64,000 nt of DNA from Colletotrichum lupini (taxonomy: Eukaryota; Ascomycota; Sordariomycetes; Glomerellales; Glomerellaceae), in the NCBI RefSeq assembly GCF_023278565.1, contig NC_064675.1, forward strand, positions 7,812,001-7,876,000. The letters run 5' to 3'. Shown here one piece after another: positions 11,501-21,905 of this stretch; the first letter of the stretch is position 1, and each line of letters starts with the position of its first letter. The notes beneath the pieces are model-generated. The model saw only the letters and a program-made list of their open reading frames with translations, ran no database searches and had not been told where the DNA came from. Position numbers and translations under genes: made by a program.

Positions 11501-12026
11501 CAGTTTTAACCCTGAGGAGTTTATCTCCGTCATCGAGCCGGTCAACTGGCAAAAGCAAAAGTCCTTTGGCTCCGGCGCTAGACTCCAAGAAGAGGCTAGC
11601 TTGGAGAAGGAGGCCCAGTGGATGGAGGGCACACCCTTAGATCAAGCACTCCGGACGCTGAAGATCACTGTAGTCACCTTCAAGTATCTTCTCGAACCCG
11701 AGCTCTCGGCGTTGTACCGCGAACAGGCCACTCGTGTGGGTATAGCTCTGAACGTCATGGAGGATCACTTGGTTAGCGAGGGTTCCTGGACGAAGCGCAA
11801 CCTCCAGCAGAGTTGGCTGAGCTTTGTCAAGACCAGCGCTGAGATCGCAGGAGGTAAGCTGGTCAAGTTGCTAGACACGTACATCCCGGTGGCCGAGAAG
11901 GTCCTCCAGGGCACCGACGCATCAAAGGATGACGATGATAGGAAGAAGAGGAGAGCCACCATCCAAGCGCTACGCAAGGTCTACGATGATGAAATCAAGG
12001 GTAAATGGGTGAACCCAATGCCGTAG
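5512..12026 (+). CDS. Killer-toxin-like GH18 chitinase with CBM18 domains (subgroup C)
   Basis: Eighteen exons give 5,310 nt (1,769 residues): 5512-5679, 5762-5891, 5953-6109, 6175-6314, 6374-6702, 6760-6789, 6848-7049, 7115-7121, 7215-7437, 7506-7640, 7715-7789, 7893-8185, 8241-9329, 9388-9817, 9923-10046, 10111-10562, 10619-11153, 11236-12026. The first intron is the least certain; donor 5660 with acceptor 5747 or 5756 also keeps frame. Residues 1-36 are a signal peptide. About 90-180 hold two hevein-like CBM18 modules (CCAKTGWCNYG; CCSPFGFCG). About 199-545 are the GH18 barrel, with VALGGW and DGVDFDWE giving D312, D315, D317 and the catalytic acid E319; MSYD lies at 385-388. A Cys-rich region follows, then about 900 residues without a named fold, with nine Lys-Arg sites. 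Fungal proteins of this type resemble the alpha subunit of the Kluyveromyces lactis zymocin; they hydrolyse chitin outside the cell. No LysM module is present here; the divergent neighbour carries them. The frame is fully open, so the gene looks functional. Confidence 0.9.
7115..7121 (+). other. Seven-nucleotide microexon of the chitinase
   Basis: Between introns 7050-7114 and 7122-7214 lies GTTACGA, preceded by TTTTGTAG and followed by GTAAGT. Including it rebuilds the GH18 MSYD motif (residues 385-388) and keeps frame into LHGVWDAWNP. Skipping it shifts the frame by one base and removes the conserved Tyr-Asp pair, so correct splicing of these 7 nt is essential for the active site. Confidence 0.85.
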
Positions 12027-12305
12027 ACAGCTTCAAGAATAGTTTAGGTTATGCAACTTAGACGATGCTCGTACACTGTATATGCGTCCTGAAGTCTACC
12101 CTTGTAATCAGGTTAATTCAATACTGCCTTTTCGAAAAGAATAGAGAGCCAAGCTTTGGTACTCACACCAATATGTGTGATACAAACCTCAAATGACAAA
12201 ATAACTATCCTCGCCGAACTATGACCAGACCATATCATGGACATTCCCCTTGGAGGAGCGTCGGGACGAGACGATGAGTTAAGCCCTTCATTCATTTGCA
12301 TGCAA
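12027..12305. other. Convergent 3' region, no gene seen
   Basis: This short gap lies between the stop codons of the plus-strand chitinase and the minus-strand acidic protein. It presumably contains the two 3' ends. No gene or repeat is seen. Confidence 0.5.
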
Positions 12306-13721
12306 CTAATTAGGAAAACTAGGTCCATCCCAGAAATAGCATCCACCAGTCTCTTCAATTGCACTGATCAGATCAGGAGGCACGGTCCAGGACGCGTCAA
12401 AGCCTTGCACAACCGTGAAATACCATCTTGACCGGCTAGCATTTTCCCGTTCGAAATGTCCGCGCCGATTTGACTCTCTTTTCGCCGAGACATTCTCGAC
12501 TCCCGGTGCATAATACTCGACGAAGAGTGGCGACGGCTGCATTTGAATCTCGTATTTTAGAGTCCGGAGTGGTGACATCTTGAGTGTGATTTTGACGAGA
12601 GGTAGTATATAAGGCAAAAAAACCTCGGTATCGATAGAAGTCCTCCACGAGTTCGCCGGAAAGTTCCCTGCTTCCCGTTCCCATTCATGCTCCGGAACAA
12701 AGTCGGACGTATCCGAGTCCGACGAGTCAAAAACAGCCTCAGAAGCGTCCGAGTCTGAGTCTGGCTCATTCTGATCCACATCGTCCTCTTCTTCCCCAAT
12801 GCTAAGCCATTTCCCGTCGGGGGTTGTTCCGCTGGCCTCAATGTTTACCCACTCTAATAAGGACCCAAACTCTGTTGCCGCCTCAAAGGCTGCAGGGGCG
12901 ATAGTCCAGAGACCCGTGAGCTGCACTTTGACAATTGCAGGTAGCTGTAAGATTCTGCTTATAGCCAATGAAAGAACGTCTTCCTCGGGACTCTGACAAA
13001 ATGCCCCAGGATCGGAGCTTTCGTTCAGCGGGTCTGGATCTTCGAGATAAATGTCAAGGCTTTTGAGGTTGGTGAAAGCGCTTTGCTTCAAGGTCTCTGC
13101 GAGAGCGAGACGAATTTCTCGTCTTGAGGACTTAAGGCGGCGTGAGGGCATGATGCAGGCCCACGTTAGAGCCTTGACGTCGGGGAGTGCCTGGGATATA
13201 GTAGTGATGCAGGCGGGATGAAGTCGTCTTTTGACGTTGCTGAAGTCTTCTCGAAGGTCCACGCTGGAGATGGCCCGAACTTGTGCGAGGCCCGACGTGA
13301 TATTCAATGTTTGGTCGAAGCTGATATACTGGAAGTCGTTACGCACATCCCAAATTGGGCTGCCAGAGTGACTGCTATCCAAGGAGTCAAATAGATCCTC
13401 GTCTGTATCCGAAGGAGAAGCGACCCTGACGACGAGAGTGATGTCGCTGGTTTTCCAATCACTCAGAAGTTGGAAAAGATCCATGATGGCTTGGGTAAAG
13501 GCAGCGTCGTTGGCGGCAGCTTCGCGAGTACTCTGGAGCTTCTTCATACGCTTCTCGCTAACGGGTGGCAGGTTGATAGTATAGTGAAGCCTCTTGACGA
13601 TTTCGCGGCGACTGGTGCGGGACCCCGAGAAGTCATCTTGAAACTGTTGCAAAGACTCTTGGCTGCTTGTAACGCTGACATTCTTGAACGTGCCGTCTTC
13701 CGATGGCGTGGGTTCAGCCAT
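12306..13721 (-). CDS. DUF6546-like protein related to fungal F-box proteins, no F-box seen
   Basis: This single uninterrupted frame of 471 codons starts MAEPTPSEDG. Residues 12-90 (FKNVSVTSSQ, then REIVKRLHYTINLP and FTQAIMDLFQLLSDW) match in layout the part of large fungal F-box families that follows the F-box. The C-terminal block near 430-460 (RSRWYFTVVQGFDASW, then PPDLISAIEE) is typical of the associated DUF6546-type region. Residues 309-349 form a strongly acidic Asp/Glu/Ser tract. Leucine-containing segments at 180-290 could be degenerate leucine-rich repeats. No F-box is recognisable at the N-terminus or in any frame of the 250 bases upstream, so either it has been lost or it lies in an unseen exon. 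If an F-box were present, the role would be substrate recognition for SCF ubiquitin ligase; as it stands, function is unknown. It is convergent with the chitinase, and no functional link is apparent. Confidence 0.75.
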   Translation of the reverse strand: MAEPTPSEDGTFKNVSVTSSQESLQQFQDDFSGSRTSRREIVKRLHYTINLPPVSEKRMKKLQSTREAAANDAAFTQAIMDLFQLLSDWKTSDITLVVRVASPSDTDEDLFDSLDSSHSGSPIWDVRNDFQYISFDQTLNITSGLAQVRAISSVDLREDFSNVKRRLHPACITTISQALPDVKALTWACIMPSRRLKSSRREIRLALAETLKQSAFTNLKSLDIYLEDPDPLNESSDPGAFCQSPEEDVLSLAISRILQLPAIVKVQLTGLWTIAPAAFEAATEFGSLLEWVNIEASGTTPDGKWLSIGEEEDDVDQNEPDSDSDASEAVFDSSDSDTSDFVPEHEWEREAGNFPANSWRTSIDTEVFLPYILPLVKITLKMSPLRTLKYEIQMQPSPLFVEYYAPGVENVSAKRESNRRGHFERENASRSRWYFTVVQGFDASWTVPPDLISAIEETGGCYFWDGPSFPN

Positions 13722-14172
13722 TTGGACTGCGCTGGCTTGATACTCTCGTAGTGAATGTCTTTTCCTGGCATTTGCGACAAATCGCTTGTAAGCTATTTGT
13801 GAGTTGTGTGAAGGATCGAAATGGCTGCCAGACTAGAATGGCTTGCAGAAATCCCTCGAAGAGGGGGTTGCACTGCTGACTAAGAAAAACCCCCTGTTTG
13901 CCAAGAATTTCCATCTTGTCTACAACAGGCAGGCAGTCTTCCTTCTTTAACACCTATATCGAACAGACTCCGGAACGCGTCGGAATTTCCCAGAAGGGTA
14001 GGGTAGGTGGGTCAACAGGGCCGCATGTCGAATAGTCGTAAATGGTTGTACATGTTTTTATATCTCTACATTTCGATAGCGAATACTTAAGTAGAAAAGT
14101 ACGTTGAAAAGTAATAGAGGGCACCACTACAAAACATCTTATAACTAAATAGCCGTTTCCGAACGGACAGTC
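13722..14172. other. Intergenic region, no gene seen
   Basis: About 450 bases lie between the acidic protein's start and the stop of the NmrA-like gene. A minus-strand frame at 13714-13953 overlaps the start region but has no recognisable domain. The AT content rises around 14040-14170, as expected for intergenic DNA. Confidence 0.45.
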
Positions 14173-15425
14173 TTATTGTTTATTTGCCCAAACCTTCCGC
14201 AGATACTGCTCGGCAGCTGTATAAGAGAGATTTAGGCAACGATTCCACTCATCGGTTACCGACCAGGCCCCTCTTTCGATCCCAAGTAGGTATTCACGTA
14301 AAACATTCCTTGAAACAGCTTCGCGCATTGCAACTGGCACGCCGGGATGTTCAATCATTGGGACCCATGTTGTGCTGAATGTGTTGTCTTGCACATCTTT
14401 CAGAGACACTCTGTCGACTTGGAAGGGCCCTCCTGTGAGTTGTAAGCAAATATCTCAGTCGATGTCTTTTGGAATAAACTTACCGCGAATCGATTCGCCA
14501 AGAGCGATCAAGCCAGCAACATCAATCGTGGATCCACTCATACCACCAATTGTCGGCCATTTTCCTCCGTAGTCCAGGGCATCTGCAACTGTTGCACAAA
14601 GATCTTCAACAGTAGTTAGTGTAAATTTGGCAACACTATTGTCAACGATGATTGCCCGTCGTTGCTCAAAGTCCACGAACATGCCGAACATGGCAAAAAG
14701 TTGAGTAGTTGCATAGGGATGGGCAAAGTAGTTGGTGAAAATTCCAGGCTGGAATAGACAATACTCTATGACCTATCATCGCTAAACATTAATTTGCAAG
14801 TTCAAGTAGCTGGGCCTCTATATCTATGTTGAAGAGAAACGCTTGCCTCTTTTGAGTGATTTACCTCCTCTAGGTACTTCTGGGTTCGATCCTTGAATTG
14901 GTAATGTGCGATCTGGCTCTGGTTCGCACTGCATTTCTGTTATTAGTTGCTTCATCATCAGAGGAGAATAACTTACGCCGCCCATTCTGAGGGTGCAAAT
15001 CTCCTCACGCCCATCTCAATCGCCGCATCGATCAACTTCTTTTGCACTTCAAATCCTTCGTCACTATCCGCCGTCGCAATAAAGGACAACACAGTGTCAA
15101 CGCCGCGGAATGCGTTACGAATGGACGATGGATCATCATAATCCACTTGTGCGTATTGTACGTTGTGTTGAGCATCAGTGTCAAGAGCCTAAGCCTTTGT
15201 CAGCAACTTAAGATGTGTATGAACATTAGTTACTGACCTTGCGACTACATATAACAAGCGAATGATTTCCTTTCGCTATAACTGTATCAATCACTTCCCG
15301 TGCCAAGTCTGCCAGAGTCAGTCCTAGAACCGAGACCAAGCTAAGAAAAAGCAGAACCCTTTCCTTCCGCAACTTGAAGAATTCCACTCACTTCCCGTAC
15401 CACCAACGATCGCGACTCTTCCCAT
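14173..15425 (-). CDS. NmrA-like NAD(P)-binding oxidoreductase
   Basis: Six exons splice in frame to 945 nt (314 residues), the usual length for the family: 15425-15392, 15323-15238, 15188-14977, 14928-14865, 14772-14484 and 14432-14173. The N-terminus MGRVAIVGGTG is a Rossmann nucleotide-binding start. It is followed by LAREVIDTVIAKGNHSLVIC, then a stretch shaped like NmrA/isoflavone-reductase proteins: DTVLSFIATAD, MGVRRFAPSEW (the usual substrate-side motif), QPGIFTNYFAHP and YGGKWPTIGG. Proteins of this group are either NAD(P)H-dependent reductases or redox-sensing regulators; which applies is not visible here. The classical second glycine pair in the dinucleotide loop reads GGTGRLT rather than GGTGxxG, so cofactor binding may be atypical. 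The first intron falls inside this loop. The frame is open throughout. It is transcribed away from the membrane-protein gene, with no operon-like spacing. Confidence 0.85.
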
Positions 15426-15910
15426 ATTTCCCACAACGGTTTTAGGCAATAACGATGAGTCGAATGTAGGTTTTGTGGGCAATTGAAAACTTTCGCAACT
15501 GAAGACCACACTGCTGATCTCCAATCCTTTATCAATTGAACCGGATTCCGCAAGGACTCCGACAATACCGTCTGCCTATTGAAATGTTACGTAGTTAGCA
15601 ATGCCGGCGACTTTTGGGTCGTTACTCGGGGCAATTCGTGTCCGATAAGCTGATAAATAAAACGCTAGATTCTTTCGTGGAGCAGGACATTCATATGATG
15701 GTTCAGGAAGAAGTGGAGCAACTCCACCCTAAAAAAACGACGTTGGGCCCTGAAGAAGTCGGGTTCTCAAGCTGATCTGTTCACTCTCTGCCTAGCTAAA
15801 GATATTGATCCGACTGTCTAGGTACGTTATTAAAAGAGATTGCGCTATGAGCACTTAACCAGCGAGGCTACAGTGTAGGTATAGGTATATTATGAGACTA
15901 AAGCTTAGAG

Positions 15911-15946
15911 AACCTTTTAGTAAGGGGCTCTGCCCCGTAAAAGGTT
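15911..15946. repeat. Imperfect hairpin, 36 nt
   Basis: The outer arms AACCTTTTA and TAAAAGGTT are exact reverse complements, and the inner arms GGGGC and GCCCC pair around a two-base loop. It is followed within 40 bases by a second short hairpin (GGCG ctcta CGCC). It could be a transcription-end structure or the end of a small transposon. It is not adjacent to the stop of any called gene. Confidence 0.6.
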
Positions 15947-16870
15947 AACAAAAAGGGCAACGCAGGCGCTCTACGCCAAGGGGGTTTGATTTTTGGTGCA
16001 TATACATCGCCTTGGTCGATGTTAGTTGCTCGGATGCTGTAGCGGAAGCGGCTACCAGACCGACTGAGGCGAGAAGCTCCGCTGCGCCCGACGGCTGTCA
16101 GTCAAGGGACCAACGCGGTAAATAATCATCAACGGTTCTGCCTCTTGGCTGCATATCTAGGTCAGTGCATCCCGCAGCTCAAGGTGAGACGACCGGGGTC
16201 CATTCTGCTGACATGCCTGCTCCAGTTCAGCAGGGCGACGTTGGCTGTGGCAAGCAGGCTAGACCACCCGCCAGCGAGAACGAGAGGTTGCCGGGGCCTG
16301 TTTATATCCGTAGCCCGCCCATTGCCGCGCTTCTTATTATGGCACTCTTCTGCTCAATTAACAGGAGGATGCCGCATTAGAACTTTACTCTGCTACTCCC
16401 ACGACATCAACAATGTACACCAGAAATGAGTTCGCCAATTCGGGCAATGGTGGCCAATTCCCAACGACTACCCAGTACGCTGGAAGCTGCAATTAGTCAT
16501 ACCATTAGATGCCCTGATGTGTGGCTGGCCATCGACGTGATTCGTGGGCTCGGACTCCTGGCTGACGTGAGGTTGGCGACGTGGATCTGAAAGGGGTACG
16601 TTAATCACACCTCGATTGGTTCAGAGCGTTGTAACTTTTTCGTTGTCCAATCATCAGCGATGCCATACAGGTCCAGATTTTGAAGAAAGCCTTGGGCATA
16701 GCCAGCAGGGCGTCAGTACGCCTGAGGATCGTTGCAGGGTATCTTATTGGTCGCCTGGTTGATCCTTTATGTGTAGGGCAAACAGAAGACGGGTATAGTG
16801 TCAGGCGACAGCTTGGCAGCCAGCAATAGTGTGCATATCGGTCTATTTCCTACTAAGCGAGTGGGGTGTC

Positions 16871-16900
16871 GTTGTTGTTGTTGTTGTTGTTGTTGTTGTT
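16871..16900. repeat. (GTT)10 microsatellite
   Basis: Ten uninterrupted GTT triplets lie about 280 bases upstream of the membrane-protein gene that starts at 17182. The tract is outside any called coding region. Confidence 0.95.
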
Positions 16901-17181
16901 AACACGTCTTTCTAAACTAAAGCAATAAACAGAACAAGGTTTCAAGGCATGATGCCTATATCCCTCATTGCGATAGGGAATCGAGCAAGGGTTGAATGCA
17001 TGACTCGGATGTACAATGTCCAGGTCTGACATATAGATGTGTTAGACCTTCTTCAAATTGTGCTTCATTCAAATCAAACCACTTCACCCTAAGTACGATC
17101 GCGACCGCAATATTGCACGACAGAGGCTTCCGTCTCCTCTACGAAATTTAGAGGCAAGCTATTCCTTCGCATTTACTTGAG

Positions 17182-19375
17182 ATGTCTACCCGACGGAGCA
17201 ACGACTTCCCAGTCTCGCCGATTCTTCCGGAGGAGACATCCTACGCGGATCCAGAACAACATACACCAGAGAGGAATCTAGAACGGCCTGCCGGGGCTGA
17301 ACCGGGCGTTTCCGAAACCGTCGTGTCACCCTCTTCTCCACTCAGTGACCGAAATCATGAGGAGGGGTCTAGACCAGTTGCGACCGAAGACAAGACACCT
17401 GAGAGCAGCCCGTCCAACTTTCGCAAAAACAATAAAACCGCAGTGTCTATAATCCTTGTCGATTGCACCGCTGTTGTTTTCCCTATAGCGGGTATCGTGT
17501 TTGTAATACTTGTCTGGCGCCTTGATGGTGCTGCAGTCGGCGAAAGATTCGACGCATGGCAGAATGCTATTAAAGTGGTAGATTTACCCGCTCTCTCGGC
17601 TTTCAGAGCTTTCATCGGCTGGGGCATATCAGAGAGCTCGCCGCTAACCTTCGTATTTCCAAAAGGTCTCAACTTTGTTTCCAATCCTCTTCGCTTCCGT
17701 CGTCGGTCGGTTGATGTTCGAATCCGCGCGATGGAAGCTAGAAAAGGGAGGGAGCTTGGGCTCTCTGGAGCAGCTCATGGGAAGCAGAACGGTCGGGTCT
17801 ACCCTCTGGACTGTTATTCAGTTCCGGACAGTAAACCTACTAGCAGCGGCGTTAGTGCTTGTCTGGGCATTTTCGCCTCTTGGGGCACAAGCGATCCTGC
17901 GCATGTTGAATTCCCGCAGCCGCACTGACAGCCGTTCCGTGACCATCGCCTCTTTCGACAACCTGTCTCGTTCTTGGTTTGCTTCGATGGTATCAGTTGG
18001 TGGCGTCAGTGGCGGTCAGAACCGAGGTTTACTCGAAGATATCGCGAATATTTACACTATCGTCATCATGGAACCACGGAGCAACAAGCTCGACGCAGTG
18101 GATTTATGGGGGAATGTGAAAATCCCTATGATGGACTCAGATGCTACCGATGGATGGAACAAGGTAGCCGGCGATGTCAACAAGATCCAGTATTCATCCT
18201 TAGTTGGGATCCCCGTCAGTTACGACAATCTTGGAGACGCAACATTCTCGCTCGAGTCTAGTTACCTTGATCTTGAATGCCCAGAGGCCGACCGCTTTCT
18301 CGGGGGAGAACTCAGGTATGCACCAAAATGGTCAAATGTTACAGACGTGTTTATCAGTCCCACGACGGGGTCGAATAACCCCAGGACAGACAAATACCCC
18401 AACGGAACGTGGCACGGGTATGACCACCGCAGGAACACCAGTGACTCGGGATATCCCCAATGGGGCATCGCAGTGGACAGGTTCGTCGATCGTTTCTGGT
18501 TTGACGACGAGTCGCCGCGGCCGGAGAGCTACGACAACCCGTACCTAGACTGTCCGATCGTGTTTACCAACGAAACAGGCATGGACTTCAGTCCCACAAA
18601 GCTCCTCCTTCGGCTATCCCTGAGGGCCAGCTCGATCCAATACTGGATGATGGACGAAATTGAAATCACATGCCACATGAGTCAGAAATATGTCGAGTCT
18701 CGCATTAGCTGCTCAAACGAAAATGACAAACATCGATGCAAGGTGGTCGAACAGCGACGGTCCGAGAAGCGGCATTCTCCAGAAAGCATATCGCACCTGT
18801 CATTTCCACGAGCCTTCAACTACATTGCTAGAGACTTACCTGCCGCGACGGGCAAGCAGCTCGCCGATGCAACCGACCCCTCTGTATTCTATCTTGCACA
18901 CCCGATGTCTGTGAATATCTCGGGATTTCCAGATGTCAAGATGGACCAACTCGACCTGCGCACAGTCGGGCCACGGCTTAGCCAGTTAATCAACACGTAT
19001 ATAGCTATCGGCCAGCGACCATACAGTATCGAGGATAATAACTTGGCACCTACCATCACTTCCTTGGGAGAAACTACTACTATATTGAAGGTATTTGACG
19101 TTTCAAAGGGATGGATAGTGTTTGCTTTGCTTTCTGCTCTAGTTCTTTTTGGCGGGGGCGTATTAAGCGTTGTTTTTGCCCACTTGGCATGCGGTCCTGA
19201 GTTTCTAGGTTACGTGTCGTCCGTTATCCGAAACTCAAAGTTTATTGACTTGCCCTCGGACACAACCTGGCTAGACAGCTCGGATGTTACAAAACAGGCA
19301 AAGGCATTGCGGATAAGGCTTGGAGTTACACGCGAGGTAACGACAGGGGAACTAGGAATTACGATCGGGCATTAA
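17182..19375 (+). CDS. Fungal multi-pass membrane protein, function unknown
   Basis: Two exons (17182-17577 and 17666-19375) give 701 residues. The 88-nt intron has GTAGAT, a GCTAAC branch site and AAAAG; its removal joins QNAIKVV to STLFPILFASVVGRLM, restoring a run typical of this family. Residues 1-85 are polar and rich in Pro/Ser. Membrane spans are seen near 88-112, 133-150, 189-205 and 614-640. The block after the second span (GSLGSLEQLMGSRTVGST) is a hallmark of a large ascomycete-specific family of unknown function. A long segment of about 400 residues with Cys and N-x-S/T sites lies between spans three and four and is probably extracytoplasmic. The C-terminus is short and soluble. 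The stop codon sits directly against the RIP-mutated block, yet the gene itself shows no RIP composition and no lesion. Confidence 0.85.
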
Positions 19376-19845
19376 AATAAAATAGAACATATTAAAAAAT
19401 ACGTTCTTAATAAATAATGAAGGCTAGCGTATAATATATATATTATTTACAGGGTTTTATTTTTATTTACTTAAATAAAATATTCTTAAGTCTTTAAAAG
19501 TATAGTATTATTATACTATAATAAGCTTAATATATACGACTTTTACCTCCTAATAGAGCAATCCGCCGGGGCCGTATTATATATTACGTATTAAGGAAAA
19601 CTAGGTATATTACGCTCTATAGTTAATAACTAATTAAAATAGTAATTAACTAACGTAATTGTTATTTTTTTTTATTAAAAATAGTTCTTAACTTTTTATT
19701 ACCTATTTAGAGGGCGAGCTATACTTATTTTAATATATATAAGACTTTTTAATACTAACTTATATAAATAGCTAAATTTTATATTATATACTCTTTTTTA
19801 CTAAGTATTAAAGAACCCCTTATATATTCTCTTATATTTATAAAA

Positions 19846-19948
19846 TAGGCTAAATGGGCTTAGGTTTAGGAAATTTTAAAAATTTTATATACTTTTTATT
19901 TAAAAATAAGGTATATTTTAAAAAAGTAAGAAAGTAATAAAAGTATTA
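19846..19948 (+). repeat. Dispersed 103-bp direct repeat, copy 1
   Basis: This copy begins TAGGCTAAATGGGCTTAGG and ends with an AATAAAAGTATTA-like tail. It is matched at 21032-21134 in the same orientation with only a few differences (for example TAAAAATTTTAT against TAAGAATTTCGT). Unusually for this block it keeps TpG, suggesting a younger or RIP-sparing element. Confidence 0.85.
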
Positions 19949-21031
19949 AAAATGTATAGGGTACAAGGGACTCTTGCGGTACGGTATTTTAAAAAAACTA
20001 CTAATACTTATAAAAATAATATAAAATACCTTTTTTAATCGGGTTAATATAGTCTTAATTAACGGAGCTATAACTAAGGGAAAGAGGATAGTATTAACTA
20101 GGTTAAAAAATAAACCTCTTAATTATTTTATATTATTATATATAAAAATAAATTATCAAAAAGGCTTTAGTTCGATTTTAAAAAAATATATATATAATTA
20201 AAATAAAAATCCGCATTACTAAGCTCCTATTTTTAATCGGGGCCCTTTTTTTATATTTTATTCTAATTAGCTTTTTTATAAATCCCTAGACTTAATTAGT
20301 TTTAAAAAGGATTACTAAGACTAATCGCCCTATCCTATTTTAATCGTCCCCTAATTTCTTTTTCCCTTAATCTTTTATAAAAAAAAGTATCTTAAATTAG
20401 TCTTAATTTTTATATATAGTTAATTACTTTAAGCTTTCTATTTACTTTTTTTTTTATAATTACTTTTTTTACTTATTTTACCTTTTTTATTTAGTTCTTA
20501 TTTTATTTCTTTTTAATAATTTCTTAATTTTAACTTTTATTACCCTAATTCTTCTTAGCTTTTTTTATTAATAATGGTATTTAAAAAGTATAAATTAGAG
20601 TTATATATATAGCTTTTATAATTAAGTTATTATATTAATTAACTTATTACTCTTTTATACTCTTATTAATATTAGCTTTATTTATATATATATTATAACG
20701 TTATAAGAGATCTTAATAAAATTTAGCTAGCCATCGACGTTAGTATTTACTATTTTTTTATATAATTTAATTATAATTAGAGAGGGTATATTTAATAGTT
20801 TTTTATTTTACTTAGACCCTTAGTATTTTAATTAAAGTTTTTATAATAGGGCTATCCCCGTCCCTAATTAGAGTATTTAAAAAATTACTTCTTTAGTCAT
20901 TTAAACTAGCTTTATTAAGAGCCGGGCTAAGGCGTAATAGTAATTTAAAGAATAATATATTTAATAAGGACTACGTAATTTAATAACTCTTAGGGGTATT
21001 AATTAGGTATATAAGTTAATTATTAATTAAG

Positions 21032-21134
21032 TAGGCTAAATGGGCTTAGGTTTAGGAAATTTTAAGAATTTCGTATACTTTTTATTTAAAAATAAGGTAT
21101 ATTTTAAAAAAGCGAGAAATTAATAAAAGTATTA
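21032..21134 (+). repeat. Dispersed 103-bp direct repeat, copy 2
   Basis: This is the second copy of the element at 19846-19948, about 1.19 kb downstream in direct orientation. The spacing would suit flanking repeats of a short element, but no target-site duplication was found. Confidence 0.85.
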
Positions 21135-21205
21135 CTATATTATAACTACTTAGTTATTACTTTTTAATATATATATATAAAAATCTTTTTTTTAATTATA
21201 AAATA

Positions 21206-21319
21206 TAATATTACTTTACTACCGTAGCTACTAAATATTACTTTACTACTATAGCTACTTAATATTACTTTACTACCGTAGCTACTTAATATTACTCTAC
21301 TACTATAGCCGCCTAATAT
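21206..21319. repeat. 27-bp tandem repeat, about four copies
   Basis: The unit contains CTACCGTAGCTACT and TAATATTACTTTA; copies alternate between CCGTAG and CTATAG, a difference of the RIP type. A single related unit recurs at about 23341-23376, on the far side of the 47-bp arrays. Confidence 0.8.
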
Positions 21320-21376
21320 AAATAAATAAAAGTTTTCTAAATAATCTTATATAAATAAAAATAAGTAAATAAGTTT

Positions 21377-21905
21377 ACGGAATTCTTTAAGCTATTAAGT
21401 AATTACTAAAAGAATTTAAATAAACCTTGAGAAATTTTTTGATTTAATAAGTAATGCCTAAAAGATCCTTTATTTAATAAGTAAGAACCGAAAGAATTAA
21501 CTAAAATTTTAAATTTTTTTTATTTACTAAGTTATAAATAAAAGAATTGAGTACTTATAAATTCTTTCGTTCGCTAGGTTGCTAATAAAAGAATTAAGTA
21601 TTTATAAATTCTTTTATTCGCTAGGTCGCTAACGAAAGAATTTAGTATTTATAAATTCTTTTATACGCTATGTAGTAAATAAAAGAATTAATTAAAATCT
21701 TAGTAATCCTTTTAGTCGCTAGGTATTAAACAAAATAATTAACTAAAATCTTAAAATTCTTTTATCCGTTACGTAGTAACTAAAAGTATATAATAAACTT
21801 ATAATATCCTTCCGTCCGTTGCGTAGTAACTAAAAGAAATATATAAACTTACTATATTCTTTTATTTATTACGTAGTAACTAATAGAAATAAGTTAATTT
21901 ATAAA
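21377..21905. repeat. 47-bp palindromic minisatellite, block A
   Basis: Degenerate tandem units of about 47 bp have the form CGCTAGGTNGCTAAN followed by AAAGAATT, an AT spacer and AATTCTTT. Each unit therefore contains an 8-bp inverted repeat. Copies vary mainly by C/T and G/A differences, as RIP would produce. The last copies of this block are the most divergent. Confidence 0.8.

Larger units (their letters stand above)
15426..17181. other. Intergenic region with hairpin and microsatellite, no gene called
   Basis: This 1.75-kb gap lies between two divergent genes. It contains a strong inverted repeat at 15911-15946 and a (GTT)10 tract at 16871-16900. A 94-codon frame at 16145-16429 and its overlapping neighbour have no recognisable domain. 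The stretch 15950-16350 is more GC-rich than its surroundings and may be the remnant of a small mobile element, but no terminal repeats or coding domain support this. Confidence 0.45.

Noticed and set aside
16145..16429. 94- and 71-codon overlapping frames between two genes
   Set aside because: No recognisable domain and competing frames on the same strand; no evidence favours one.
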